Assembly: GCF_035506375.1 (NCBI RefSeq)
Contig: NZ_DATJPM010000038.1
Coordinates: forward strand, 1-64,000
From: Methanocella sp.
GTDB taxonomy: Archaea; Halobacteriota; Methanocellia; Methanocellales; Methanocellaceae
DNA: 64,000 nt
Reading direction: 5' to 3'
Positions 35,876 through 43,572 of this stretch are shown piece by piece (the first letter of the stretch is position 1; the number at the start of each line of letters is the position of its first letter). A model generated the notes under the pieces. That model worked only from the letters and a program-made list of their open reading frames with translations. It made no database searches and had not been told where the DNA came from. The position numbers and the translations under genes were made by a program.

Positions 35876-37414
35876 TCAGGCCTCCAGGAAGACCTCGACG
35901 GTGCGGTATTCGCCCCGCTCGTCCTCCCTGATGTGCACGTTATCCTTCTTATCGTTGATCGTGACCTCGCGGGCATCTATCACGCCCGCGACGCTCAGCG
36001 CCGCCTCGATGATCCGGCTGATCATGACGTCGTCGCCGATGTTCAGCGTTCCCAGGTAGTTCCGCACCGCCAGATCCACCCTGGCCCTCGCGTCCGCCGT
36101 GTCGACCCCTTTCTCGACGGCCACCATCAGGCGAATATCCAGCATCACGGTGGTCGGGCGCTTGAACTCGACGTGGATGCCGGCGGAGCGGGTATCGTCG
36201 ATGATGCGCTCTATCTCCCGGGGGTCGCCGCCACTGGCGATGATCTGGATGATCCCGGGCACGCCGTCGGGCTGGTCGATGATCACGACCTCGCCCATGA
36301 CGCCCTCGACACCCTGCACCGCGGACTTCAACGACCTCAGGGTGGCCTTTCCGGCCTTTTCCAGGGCACGCTTGGCCCGTTCCCGGAGGTCCGCGTCGCT
36401 CTCCACGTCGGAACCGCTGAGGATATCGTGCTTATTGATCACGAACTCGATGCCAGGGACAGGCTTGGGCATCACGTTGATGCTGCCCAGGAAAACGTTT
36501 CCTTCCCGGCCAGGCACGAGGGCGACCACGGGCACTTCGACCTCCCAGCGGCCCTCCGCGTTCCTGTCCAGCGTGACGTCCCGGGTGGTCCGGAAGGATT
36601 TCACGTTTGCGGGATTCCGGGAGTACGTGGATACCGTGGTGCCGGAGGGTATGGCGATCTTCTCGTAAACCGAGTAGTCCACGTAATAGACCGAGCCGGG
36701 GTTGGGGTGCCTGCCCCCGGGCATCCACGCGATCGCATCGCCCATAAGCCTGTAGTCCGTGCCCTCGGTAAATCGTATGCGAGAGCCATCGACCTCGCCG
36801 TCGACGCTCTTGATCCCCTCGACAAGGCCGCTCTTTAGCTGGTACTTGCCTTTGCCGTCGAAGATGAGGGCTTCCTTGGGCGCCTCAGTCAGGCCCGGCT
36901 CCTTGTTCCGGCCGAAGGTGACCTCCCCCGCCGCGAAGCCGGCCGGCTTACGCGTGATGCCGAGGAGCGCGACGACGAGGTCCAGGGCCTTGCCGGAGGC
37001 CGTATCGATATACGAGGAGTTGTACACCTGGTTCATCTGGGCGTACAGAAAGTCCAGCTCGATGGCGATGGACTCTACGATGTTTCGGGTCACGCTGCCG
37101 GGGTTCACGTCGGTGATGCCGGTCGGCACGTCGATTGTATAATAAACCGTGAATGGAGTATGATTATCGGGCCGGGTCTTATCGAGCCATTCGATCGAGT
37201 TCTCGGAGAACGTGAAGTCGATGCCCTTTGTGAAGAGGAATCGGGCGCCGTTCACGGTCCCCTCGACCTTCACGATGCCCTGCGCCCCGGGATATTCCAG
37301 GCGATACTTCGGCCTGACCGCCACGTACTCGAACTTCTCGTTCACGATCCCCCGGGTAATCTGCGAGAGGATGGAGTCCACGATATCGTTGTAAGACTTA
37401 CGGACGAAGGTCAT
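35876..37414 (-). CDS. Baseplate protein J (gpJ/XkdT-like)
   Basis: 512 residues from ATG 37414, which shares its A with the upstream TGA (TGATG). Typical of the baseplate_J family: MNQVYNSSYIDTASGKALD, IAIPSGTTVSTYSRNP, a GREGNVFLGSINV motif and a helical segment ESDADLRERAKRALEKAGKA. It forms the inner baseplate wedge with gp25 and gpI. Contains two small beta inserts that recur in the gene at 33598. Confidence 0.9.
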   Translation of the reverse strand: MTFVRKSYNDIVDSILSQITRGIVNEKFEYVAVRPKYRLEYPGAQGIVKVEGTVNGARFLFTKGIDFTFSENSIEWLDKTRPDNHTPFTVYYTIDVPTGITDVNPGSVTRNIVESIAIELDFLYAQMNQVYNSSYIDTASGKALDLVVALLGITRKPAGFAAGEVTFGRNKEPGLTEAPKEALIFDGKGKYQLKSGLVEGIKSVDGEVDGSRIRFTEGTDYRLMGDAIAWMPGGRHPNPGSVYYVDYSVYEKIAIPSGTTVSTYSRNPANVKSFRTTRDVTLDRNAEGRWEVEVPVVALVPGREGNVFLGSINVMPKPVPGIEFVINKHDILSGSDVESDADLRERAKRALEKAGKATLRSLKSAVQGVEGVMGEVVIIDQPDGVPGIIQIIASGGDPREIERIIDDTRSAGIHVEFKRPTTVMLDIRLMVAVEKGVDTADARARVDLAVRNYLGTLNIGDDVMISRIIEAALSVAGVIDAREVTINDKKDNVHIREDERGEYRTVEVFLEA

Positions 37415-37854
37415 CAGCTCATCTCCAGGTAAAAGGGGAATATGAGGTTCATCGGGATATTGCTCTTGATCGGAACAACGGTTATGTCCAGCACCACGCC
37501 ATTCGGGTTGCCGCCCTGCGGACTGACCGTTATTTCCACGATCTCCCTCACTCGCGGCTCCTGCTTGACGCATTCCTTGGCATAGAGCCTCACCAGGTCC
37601 CGCGTTTCCTGGTTATTCGGCCGACCGATCAGCTCGTGCAGCCTGGAGCCATACCAGGGATGTCCCAGGCTCGCCAGCTCGCCCCTTCGGGTGAGAAGGC
37701 GCTGCAGGAGGGCCTGCCCCAGGTTCTCGCGGCCCGAGATCGTCTGGATGTCGCCCTTCCGGTTGACGGAGAGGTCGGCGCCCATGCCGACATAGTCCGT
37801 GCTCGTCTCCAGGTTGAGCCTGATATCGCTTCCGTATAATTCCGCGTCTGACAT
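37414..37854 (-). CDS. Baseplate gp25/W-like protein (XkdS-like)
   Basis: 146 residues. ISGRENLGQALLQRLLTRRG with LASLGHPWYGSRLHELIG is the gp25-like signature. The C-terminus has the usual beta strands (VVLDITVVPI). In contractile tails gp25 nucleates sheath assembly on the baseplate. The stop overlaps the gpJ start. Confidence 0.88.
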   Translation of the reverse strand: MSDAELYGSDIRLNLETSTDYVGMGADLSVNRKGDIQTISGRENLGQALLQRLLTRRGELASLGHPWYGSRLHELIGRPNNQETRDLVRLYAKECVKQEPRVREIVEITVSPQGGNPNGVVLDITVVPIKSNIPMNLIFPFYLEMS

Positions 37855-37870
37855 ACTACATCATACCCCG

Positions 37871-38167
37871 TTATCCAATCATTACCGTCGGGCAGCCGAC
37901 CGTGATCGAGTTCGGCCCGCCCGCCTCTGTGATCATGTCTCCCATGCGGGCCGCCGGCGCGCCCCCGATCATGACGGTGGCGCTTCCCATGGCCACGACG
38001 CCGCCCACGTGGGGTGAGGGGCCATTCGACAGCGGGCATACGTGGTTATCCACCCCCGCTCGCCACGCCGGCATGCCGCCGATCAGCACGGTCGGGCACC
38101 CGGGCCCCGGGCCCAGGGGCGTCCCGTGGCTCGTCATGTCGCCCACCCTTGCCGCCATCTGTCCCAT
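37871..38167 (-). CDS. PAAR-repeat spike tip
   Basis: 98 residues from ATG 38167, with GAGGTG 6 bp upstream; a GTG at 38173 is the other in-frame start but overlaps that site. PAAR motifs: VGDMTSHGTPLGPGPGCPTV, then MGSATVMIGGAPAARMGDMI, with HVCPLSNGPSPH in between supplying His/Cys metal ligands. PAAR proteins cap the central spike with a metal-bound point. It follows the spike gene by 10 bp. Confidence 0.93.
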   Translation of the reverse strand: MGQMAARVGDMTSHGTPLGPGPGCPTVLIGGMPAWRAGVDNHVCPLSNGPSPHVGGVVAMGSATVMIGGAPAARMGDMITEAGGPNSITVGCPTVMIG

Positions 38168-38176
38168 CCGCACACC

Positions 38177-38875
38177 TCAGTTGATATTGACCATGGAGCC
38201 CTTGAGCGCCATCATGCCGCTCGCCTGCACGTTCGCGTTCCCGCCCGACTCGATCTTAAGGTCGCTGCCGGCCTTCAGCCCGAGCGACGCCTGGCTCTCC
38301 AGGGTTATGTTTTGCGCCGAGAGCTTCATATCCTTCTGCGCCGTGATAGTCACGTTCGCGTTGGACTGGACTTCCACGTCGCCGTCGTGCTGTATGCTCA
38401 CCGTCGTCTGGCCCATCTCGAGCTTGAGCCCGTCGTCTGTCAGGGTCATCGTGATGTCGTTGGGGAATTTGAGGTACAGCCGCTTCCGGTTACTATCCGT
38501 TCCATCGGGAGACTCATAGATGATGTCCCCTGCGTCGTTCACCGGGGGCCGTTGATCGTCGTTATACAGGCTGCCCAGGATGACCGGCGAGTTCACGCTG
38601 CCACCGATGTAGCCGATCAGGACCAGGTCGCCGATATTGGGCACGTGGGCGAAGCCCGCGTGGGGCGTGACCACGGGCACCTTCCGCAGCTCGTTGTCGC
38701 CGTTCTTCAGCTTCACGTCGCAGGCATAGTTATCGTTGTCGCTGCCGCTCGAATGCGGATAGATCGATGTCACCTGGGCCAGCTCCAGGGTCCGCTGCTT
38801 CCTCACTTCATCCTCCGCGATCTTCTTGATCGCCATCACCGGCGAGTCGAGGCGTTCAGCCTGATTATAATACAT
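38177..38875 (-). CDS. Gp5/VgrG-like central spike
   Basis: 232 residues. The N-terminal OB-fold domain includes AQVTSIYPHSSG and PNIGDLVLIGYIGGSVNSPV. The C-terminal half is a triple-stranded beta-helix of short repeats (DVEVQSNANVTITAQKDMKL). The lysozyme domain of T4 gp5 is absent, as in most injection systems. GGAGG stands 5 bp upstream. It would trimerise and carry the PAAR tip. Confidence 0.92.
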   Translation of the reverse strand: MYYNQAERLDSPVMAIKKIAEDEVRKQRTLELAQVTSIYPHSSGSDNDNYACDVKLKNGDNELRKVPVVTPHAGFAHVPNIGDLVLIGYIGGSVNSPVILGSLYNDDQRPPVNDAGDIIYESPDGTDSNRKRLYLKFPNDITMTLTDDGLKLEMGQTTVSIQHDGDVEVQSNANVTITAQKDMKLSAQNITLESQASLGLKAGSDLKIESGGNANVQASGMMALKGSMVNIN

Positions 38876-38895
38876 ACACTCCTCCGATCATATTC

Positions 38896-39864
38896 TCACG
38901 GCCTCTTGATCCAGCCGAACGTGGTGGTGAAGCCCTCGTCCATGTTGAAGGCATGGCTCACCCGCGTCACCTCGAACTTGTCGTTCATCCGGGCGTCGGG
39001 CATCCCCTTGATCTCGATGGTATCGCTGAGCAGGACCTCGGGCTCGCCGATCGTCTTCACGGTGCCCACCAGGGTCACCATCAGCGCGTCCAGGACCGCC
39101 GCCGCCACCGAATCGGCGGTATCCTTATCCCGGATGGCCGGGTTAGCGACGATGAAGACCTCGTCGCCACTTCCCGCCACACCACCCATCACCTTTTTGG
39201 AGAGCCACGGGGCCGTATCCGAGCCCTTGGTGCTCGAGGGGCTTTCCTCGAACACCTTCACGCTCGTCGCCTGGGGCGTCAGCACCTTGACCTGGGCCTC
39301 GATTATATCCTCGCCATAGGTGAAAGTCACGGGCTTTTTCGCCTGGTAATTTTTGAACATGACCTCGCCGTCAGGCGTGAGGAAGAGGTCGAAGCCGCAC
39401 AGCACCGCCAGCTCCCGCATGTGGCTGTAGACCGTCCTCGATTCGTCCACCACGTACATGGGGAAGCTGATGCCGTCGTCTACGGTCTTGATGCTCAGGC
39501 TCAACCGGCTGGCCAGGTCCTTGACGATGTTCCCGGCGGTCTGCTGCTCATAAACCTGGTGGATTCGCATCCGGGTGAGCGGCGCGGCCAGGCTGAAGCC
39601 GCTGACCGTCACGCTCGAGATGCCCGGCTCCACGGCGTCCACCGTGCCGGTGAAGACCTGGACCGGCGCATCGTCGTAGCCCAGCTTGATGGAGACGGCG
39701 TCTCCGCTCCCGACCGCGGTCTTATCGCCCGGCTTCAGGACCACCTTAAAGGCATCCAGCGGTATGGCCAGGTCGCTGTCGACGTTGATGCTCAGCGCCT
39801 CGGCGTTGTTGGCCGAATCAAAGCTTTGAGTGCCAATCTTCATCTCGTATACGGGCTTCAGCAT
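38896..39864 (-). CDS. Late control gene D-like hub (gp27/XkdQ-like)
   Basis: 322 residues. The family has conserved HQVYEQQTAGNIVKDLASRL and AVLCGFDLFLTPDGEVMFKN, and ends FEVTRVSHAFNMDEGFTTTF. This protein forms the hub between tube and spike. The neighbouring tube-initiator, spike and PAAR genes follow the expected order. Confidence 0.88.
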   Translation of the reverse strand: MLKPVYEMKIGTQSFDSANNAEALSINVDSDLAIPLDAFKVVLKPGDKTAVGSGDAVSIKLGYDDAPVQVFTGTVDAVEPGISSVTVSGFSLAAPLTRMRIHQVYEQQTAGNIVKDLASRLSLSIKTVDDGISFPMYVVDESRTVYSHMRELAVLCGFDLFLTPDGEVMFKNYQAKKPVTFTYGEDIIEAQVKVLTPQATSVKVFEESPSSTKGSDTAPWLSKKVMGGVAGSGDEVFIVANPAIRDKDTADSVAAAVLDALMVTLVGTVKTIGEPEVLLSDTIEIKGMPDARMNDKFEVTRVSHAFNMDEGFTTTFGWIKRP

Positions 39865-39898
39865 CGCATCATGCTCCTCTCACATCGGTGGGCCGCAG

Positions 39899-40513
39899 TC
39901 AGAACAGGGACTTGAGGCCGTCCTTCGCCTCAGATTTGCCTTTGTTCGCGGCCATGTCGAACGCGGCCCCCGCGGCTTTCCCGGCCTCGCCGCCCAGCTT
40001 GGAGCTCACGTAGCCCACGGCTTCGTTCTTCGCGTCCGCGAGGATCTTGTCCACCATGCCCTCGGCCCAGCCGGCGGCCGCGGATTCCAGCGACTCGGGG
40101 CTGAGCGATTTGAGCGGGGGCTCCTTGTACTCCTTCAGCACGATCGAATAATTGTAACGGTTTTTGTTGCCTGCGTTGTCGATGACGTGGAAATCGTCGA
40201 TGAGCACCTTCGTGATGTCTGCGGTGCCCGACAGGTCCGAGTTGAACGGGACAGGGTCGCCCTTCTGGAACTTGCCCCGGATGGACTCCAGCAGCGTCTT
40301 CGCATTATCCCCCGAGATGACGCCGTCGAACGATATTTTCACCGCGGCTCTCCCGAGGTCCTGGAAAACGCTTCCCATCATCCCGGGCAGGTCGTGGGGG
40401 ACGGAATTCCGCTTGTCCGTGATGTTGAGGTTCTGGATATTCCGGCCGTCGGAAATTCCGCTGGCATCTTCCTTGCTCTCGTTCAGCTTTATGCCATCAA
40501 GCTCGATCTTCAT
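39899..40513 (-). CDS. Tail hub-associated protein (LysM position, no LysM seen)
   Basis: 204 residues. The N-terminus MKIELDGIKLNESKED and the central IDDFHVIDNAGNKNRYNYSI resemble the DNA-circulation/XkdP-type tail protein. The C-terminal LysM motif usual for this position is not recognisable; the end is Ala/Lys/Glu-rich helix. It probably links the tape measure, tube and hub. Confidence 0.7.
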   Translation of the reverse strand: MKIELDGIKLNESKEDASGISDGRNIQNLNITDKRNSVPHDLPGMMGSVFQDLGRAAVKISFDGVISGDNAKTLLESIRGKFQKGDPVPFNSDLSGTADITKVLIDDFHVIDNAGNKNRYNYSIVLKEYKEPPLKSLSPESLESAAAGWAEGMVDKILADAKNEAVGYVSSKLGGEAGKAAGAAFDMAANKGKSEAKDGLKSLF

Positions 40514-40555
40514 TTCTCGCTTCCTCCATATCCTTCCAGTGGTTTTACGCTCTTT

Positions 40556-42526
40556 CTATGCGCCTCCATAGCGCCTGATCTCGTCGGAGAGTATCCGGCC
40601 GATTTTCTTGCCAAGCTCCTTCAGGTCGCCATCCTCGCTGCCGCCCTTCACGGTGACGCTGATGTTAAACGTGTTGTAGAAGCTGGACGTTTTGCTCACG
40701 TTGCCGTTCAACTCCCGGTCCACCGTGGCGCCCGGGACCGATACGTTCACGATATTCCCGTCCGCCCGGGGCTGCATCTGGATGCCCGCGCCCGGCCCGG
40801 GCGAGGCCGTCGCGAACCGCGTGATGACGGACGCCCCGGCCTTCTGGACGGCCTGCGCCGCCGCCAGGCTCACGCTCAGGTTGACGACAGGGTTGGGGGG
40901 CCACGCTTCGCGGGTCAGCGCCCGCTCCTGCATTCCGCCTGTCCCCGCCATCGTGTCGCCCAGCGCCGCCGGCGCGACAATCTGGTTAATGAGCCGGGCC
41001 ACAGGGCTCTGTTCGATAAAGCCCGCGCCGGTGCGTAGAAGGGACTCGACCGTACGGCCCACATTGAAATCCATCTCTGCCGGGCTTACTACCGTTTGTC
41101 CCCCTGGCGGAATAGCAAGTAGCAGGCTCTGCTCGGTAAAGCCCGCGCCGGCGCGTAGAAGGGACTCGACCGTACGGCCCACATTGAAATCCACGGCCCC
41201 CGGATCCCCTGCCGATGCCGCGGAAAGCAAACGGGCCACCGGGCCCTGCACGGCCACGCCCACCCGGCCCGGCATCTCCGCAGGACGACCGTCGATCACG
41301 GCACTGGCCTGGCCGCCGGCGACGGTGGGCGCTCCCGCGGCCATGGGCCTTGAGATCGGGGGTAACATCGATACCATGGCACTAATGGAATTACTATAAG
41401 TGCCCATGAGCGCCGACAGGGCTTTGGTCACATTCTCGGCTGGCGACGGCATCGTACCCGTCACTGGCCCGGGAGGGGCTTCCGCCATGGACCCGGCCAC
41501 CGGCAAACCGGGGGCTTCCGGTGGAGCTATGCTGTGGGCCAGGGCGTCCGAGAGTCGTTTCGCATTATCCCGCGTTTCCGCCGCGGCAATGGGCATGCCG
41601 AGAGCGGGTTTCAGGGCCTCAGCGACCACCGTGTCGGGCAGAAGAGGATGGCCCTTTTCACCCGCCACAGGCGACCCGGCGACCATTATCCGGCCCGCCG
41701 CGGGCGCGTGTTCCTGTCCGGCGGATGCAGGTCCCTTGAGAAGGGACGGCTCGGCCTGTGCGGGGGCGCTCATCGTGGCGCTCCGTAGTTCGTGGGCGAT
41801 GGAGGCGGATCCCGTTGCCTCCTCGACGATATTCTTCGTGATCACGACGTTCCGGACTATATTCTCGAGCTCGTTGATGACCAGCGTGGAACGCTTGATA
41901 TTCTGTTCCAGGCCCTGTGAAATGGCCGGGGCTCTCATGGGGGCTTTTAGCTCGCCGGAGCCTTCCGGCTGCCGGTAAGTTTTATCCTCGCCGCGGCCCG
42001 CCGTGTACCAGCGATCGCCGCCCGGCATGGCCGGGCGTTCCGGCGAAACCGGTGGAACGCCCATCTCCGGTGCCTGTGGTAAATCGCTCCCCGCCGGAAG
42101 GCCGGTCGCCAATGGACTGGCCCTGGCCAGCTCACGGGAATATTGCCCGGAAAGCGAATTGTCCGGGAGCGGTATCTCCGGCAGCCCTTCGGGAAGCGCA
42201 AAGCTCGCGTACATGGCCGGCACGCTCGCCGTCCGCTCCTGGACGCGCTCCACGGCCTCCTGGACTTGCCGGGCGATAACGGCGATATTGAGGGAAACTG
42301 GAGCGGGGGGCGTCGCAGCGGGCTCGTCCCTGAATACCTGGGGCTCCGCGGGCATGCGGAACTCTTCCCGGAAAAAGCCGTCTCCCAGGGCGTCCATGGG
42401 CAGCGCTAAAAACGAGTCTAAAAGCGCCTGCATCGCGGCCGCGATGTCCAGAAGGACTTCCGGGGGCAGAATGCCTTCCGCGCACAGGGCGCCGGCAACT
42501 TCAACGAGGCCGTTGATCGCGGTCAT
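40556..42526 (-). CDS. Putative tape-measure protein
   Basis: 656 residues, Ala/Pro/Gly/Met-rich. The N-terminus has hydrophobic helices (VEVAGALCAEGILPPEVLLD), the middle is low-complexity, and the last ~45 residues (SFYNTFNISVTVKGGSEDGD) resemble the ends of tape-measure proteins. A 40-residue unit with DFNVGRTVESLLR occurs twice. Position between chaperone and hub fits a tail-length ruler. At about 1.5 Angstrom per residue it would set a tube near 100 nm; that rule is inferred from phages. Confidence 0.72.
   Translation of the reverse strand: MTAINGLVEVAGALCAEGILPPEVLLDIAAAMQALLDSFLALPMDALGDGFFREEFRMPAEPQVFRDEPAATPPAPVSLNIAVIARQVQEAVERVQERTASVPAMYASFALPEGLPEIPLPDNSLSGQYSRELARASPLATGLPAGSDLPQAPEMGVPPVSPERPAMPGGDRWYTAGRGEDKTYRQPEGSGELKAPMRAPAISQGLEQNIKRSTLVINELENIVRNVVITKNIVEEATGSASIAHELRSATMSAPAQAEPSLLKGPASAGQEHAPAAGRIMVAGSPVAGEKGHPLLPDTVVAEALKPALGMPIAAAETRDNAKRLSDALAHSIAPPEAPGLPVAGSMAEAPPGPVTGTMPSPAENVTKALSALMGTYSNSISAMVSMLPPISRPMAAGAPTVAGGQASAVIDGRPAEMPGRVGVAVQGPVARLLSAASAGDPGAVDFNVGRTVESLLRAGAGFTEQSLLLAIPPGGQTVVSPAEMDFNVGRTVESLLRTGAGFIEQSPVARLINQIVAPAALGDTMAGTGGMQERALTREAWPPNPVVNLSVSLAAAQAVQKAGASVITRFATASPGPGAGIQMQPRADGNIVNVSVPGATVDRELNGNVSKTSSFYNTFNISVTVKGGSEDGDLKELGKKIGRILSDEIRRYGGA
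41006..41193 (-). repeat. 120-bp internal tandem repeat in the tape-measure gene
   Basis: The ~68-bp core at 41006-41073 recurs at 41126-41193, at a period of 120 bp with a few substitutions, encoding DFNVGRTVESLLR(A/T)GAGF twice. The period is an exact multiple of three, so the frame is kept and the protein gains 40 residues. Confidence 0.9.
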
Positions 42527-42552
42527 AATCGCATGCCACTTCCTCCCTCGCG

Positions 42553-42798
42553 CTATTCGTCTTCGTCGCCCTCGTCCCCGTCGTCGACGATGATGAAACG
42601 GTTCACGCCGGGCTTATCGGCCCGGGCCAGGGACGCCTTCTCCAGCCGGTCCACGAGCGCCGCTATTAAAAAATTGATCTGCGGGCGCGTGAGGTCGGAG
42701 GGGCGTTCCGCCAGCTTATATCCGTAGTCGAGGCAGAGCGCCGCCAGCTCCTGTCCCTCCGGGGATGCGACGAATCGTTTCAGCTCAAGTCTTTTTTT
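42553..42798 (-). CDS. Second-frame extension of the tail chaperone (gpT-like)
   Basis: 82 codons, 81 residues plus stop. The frame has no ATG, GTG or TTG until a GTG about halfway along, so independent translation of the full ORF is unlikely. It begins inside the A9 run where the chaperone frame ends and reads KRLELKRFVASPEGQELAAL, then an acidic tail (DDGDEGDEDE). A +1 or -2 slip at the run would append it to the chaperone. A homopolymer sequencing error is the alternative. Confidence 0.72.
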   Translation of the reverse strand, partial: KKRLELKRFVASPEGQELAALCLDYGYKLAERPSDLTRPQINFLIAALVDRLEKASLARADKPGVNRFIIVDDGDEGDEDE

Positions 42799-43138
42799 TT
42801 ATATTGGGCGAGATGCCGCTGATCTCGAGGATGCGGGTCCCGATGAATTCAGGGACGCCGAATTTCATGTCGGCGACCTCATCCTCGCTGAGCCGGGGAT
42901 CGACCAGGCCCAGGGATGTGACGAGCCGAAGCGCCTTGAAATTCTTCGTGATGTCGACACTGGCCGGGTCCGGGGTGCCGTCCTCCTTGAGCGGTATGCT
43001 GCCAATGACCGCGAATACCGAACTCAGCTCGCCATCGGTCAGCGGCCGTATGACGACGCTGGACTCGTAGACGTCGATGTGGACCGTTTCCTGCCTGTCC
43101 TTACCCTTGAGGATGTCCTCTTTCGTGAGTTTTTTCAT
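42785..43138 (-). CDS. Tail assembly chaperone (XkdN/gpG-like)
   Basis: 117 residues. MKKLTKEDILKGKDRQETV, VVIRPLTDGELSSVFAVIG and LVTSLGLVDPRLSEDEVAD fit XkdN-type chaperones, which coat the tape measure before tube assembly. It ends SPNIKKKT just after nine consecutive A residues. Position between tube and tape measure is where phages encode G/GT pairs. Confidence 0.82.
   Translation of the reverse strand: MKKLTKEDILKGKDRQETVHIDVYESSVVIRPLTDGELSSVFAVIGSIPLKEDGTPDPASVDITKNFKALRLVTSLGLVDPRLSEDEVADMKFGVPEFIGTRILEISGISPNIKKKT
42788..42800 (-). promoter_or_regulatory. A9G run, candidate slippery site
   Basis: On the coding strand the bases read A AAA AAA AAG ACT before the zero-frame TGA at 42785-42787. 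The next ORF continues after a shift of +1 (or -2). Homopolymeric A runs can slip during translation or transcription; phage Mu uses a -2 shift at the equivalent place. Whether slippage occurs here is untested. Confidence 0.6.
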
Positions 43139-43154
43139 AGAGCCGCTTCCACGA

Positions 43155-43562
43155 TCACGAGCCTTCTACGACGTCCTTGGCCGTGAAGGTGTACGCGGAG
43201 ACGCCATTCCCGTTGACGTCGATGCTAAATTCCTTGCTGTCCAGGAAGCACTGCTGGAAATCGAGCACTTTCTTACTGGTGCCGTCCGATAATTCCACGT
43301 GCAGGGAGAAGCTGTTGTTCGCCTCCTCCATCTTATCGAGCAGCGCGTCCAGCTGGGTGCTCACCGACTTGATGCGGATGACCCCCATCACCTGCTTGTA
43401 GCCATAGGTCACATTGCTCCGGAGGTGGCCTCCGCTCTCGTAGTGGTCCTGCTTATTCAGGTTAATGCGATACTCGATCGACTGGATGCCCACCGTTTCC
43501 GAGCCTGCCGCCGTCGTCACCTGGGCGGTGCTCCATCTTGCCGAATATATGGATACTGCCAT
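43155..43562 (-). CDS. Tail tube protein (gp19/XkdM-like)
   Basis: 135 residues. Typical tube features: short protein with alternating strands, YRINLNKQDHYESGGHLRSN, and IRIKSVSTQLDALLDKMEEA. It polymerises as stacked hexamers inside the sheath. Lies 10 bp after the sheath gene, as in PBSX-like modules. Confidence 0.88.
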   Translation of the reverse strand: MAVSIYSARWSTAQVTTAAGSETVGIQSIEYRINLNKQDHYESGGHLRSNVTYGYKQVMGVIRIKSVSTQLDALLDKMEEANNSFSLHVELSDGTSKKVLDFQQCFLDSKEFSIDVNGNGVSAYTFTAKDVVEGS

Positions 43563-43572
43563 TCAAATCACC

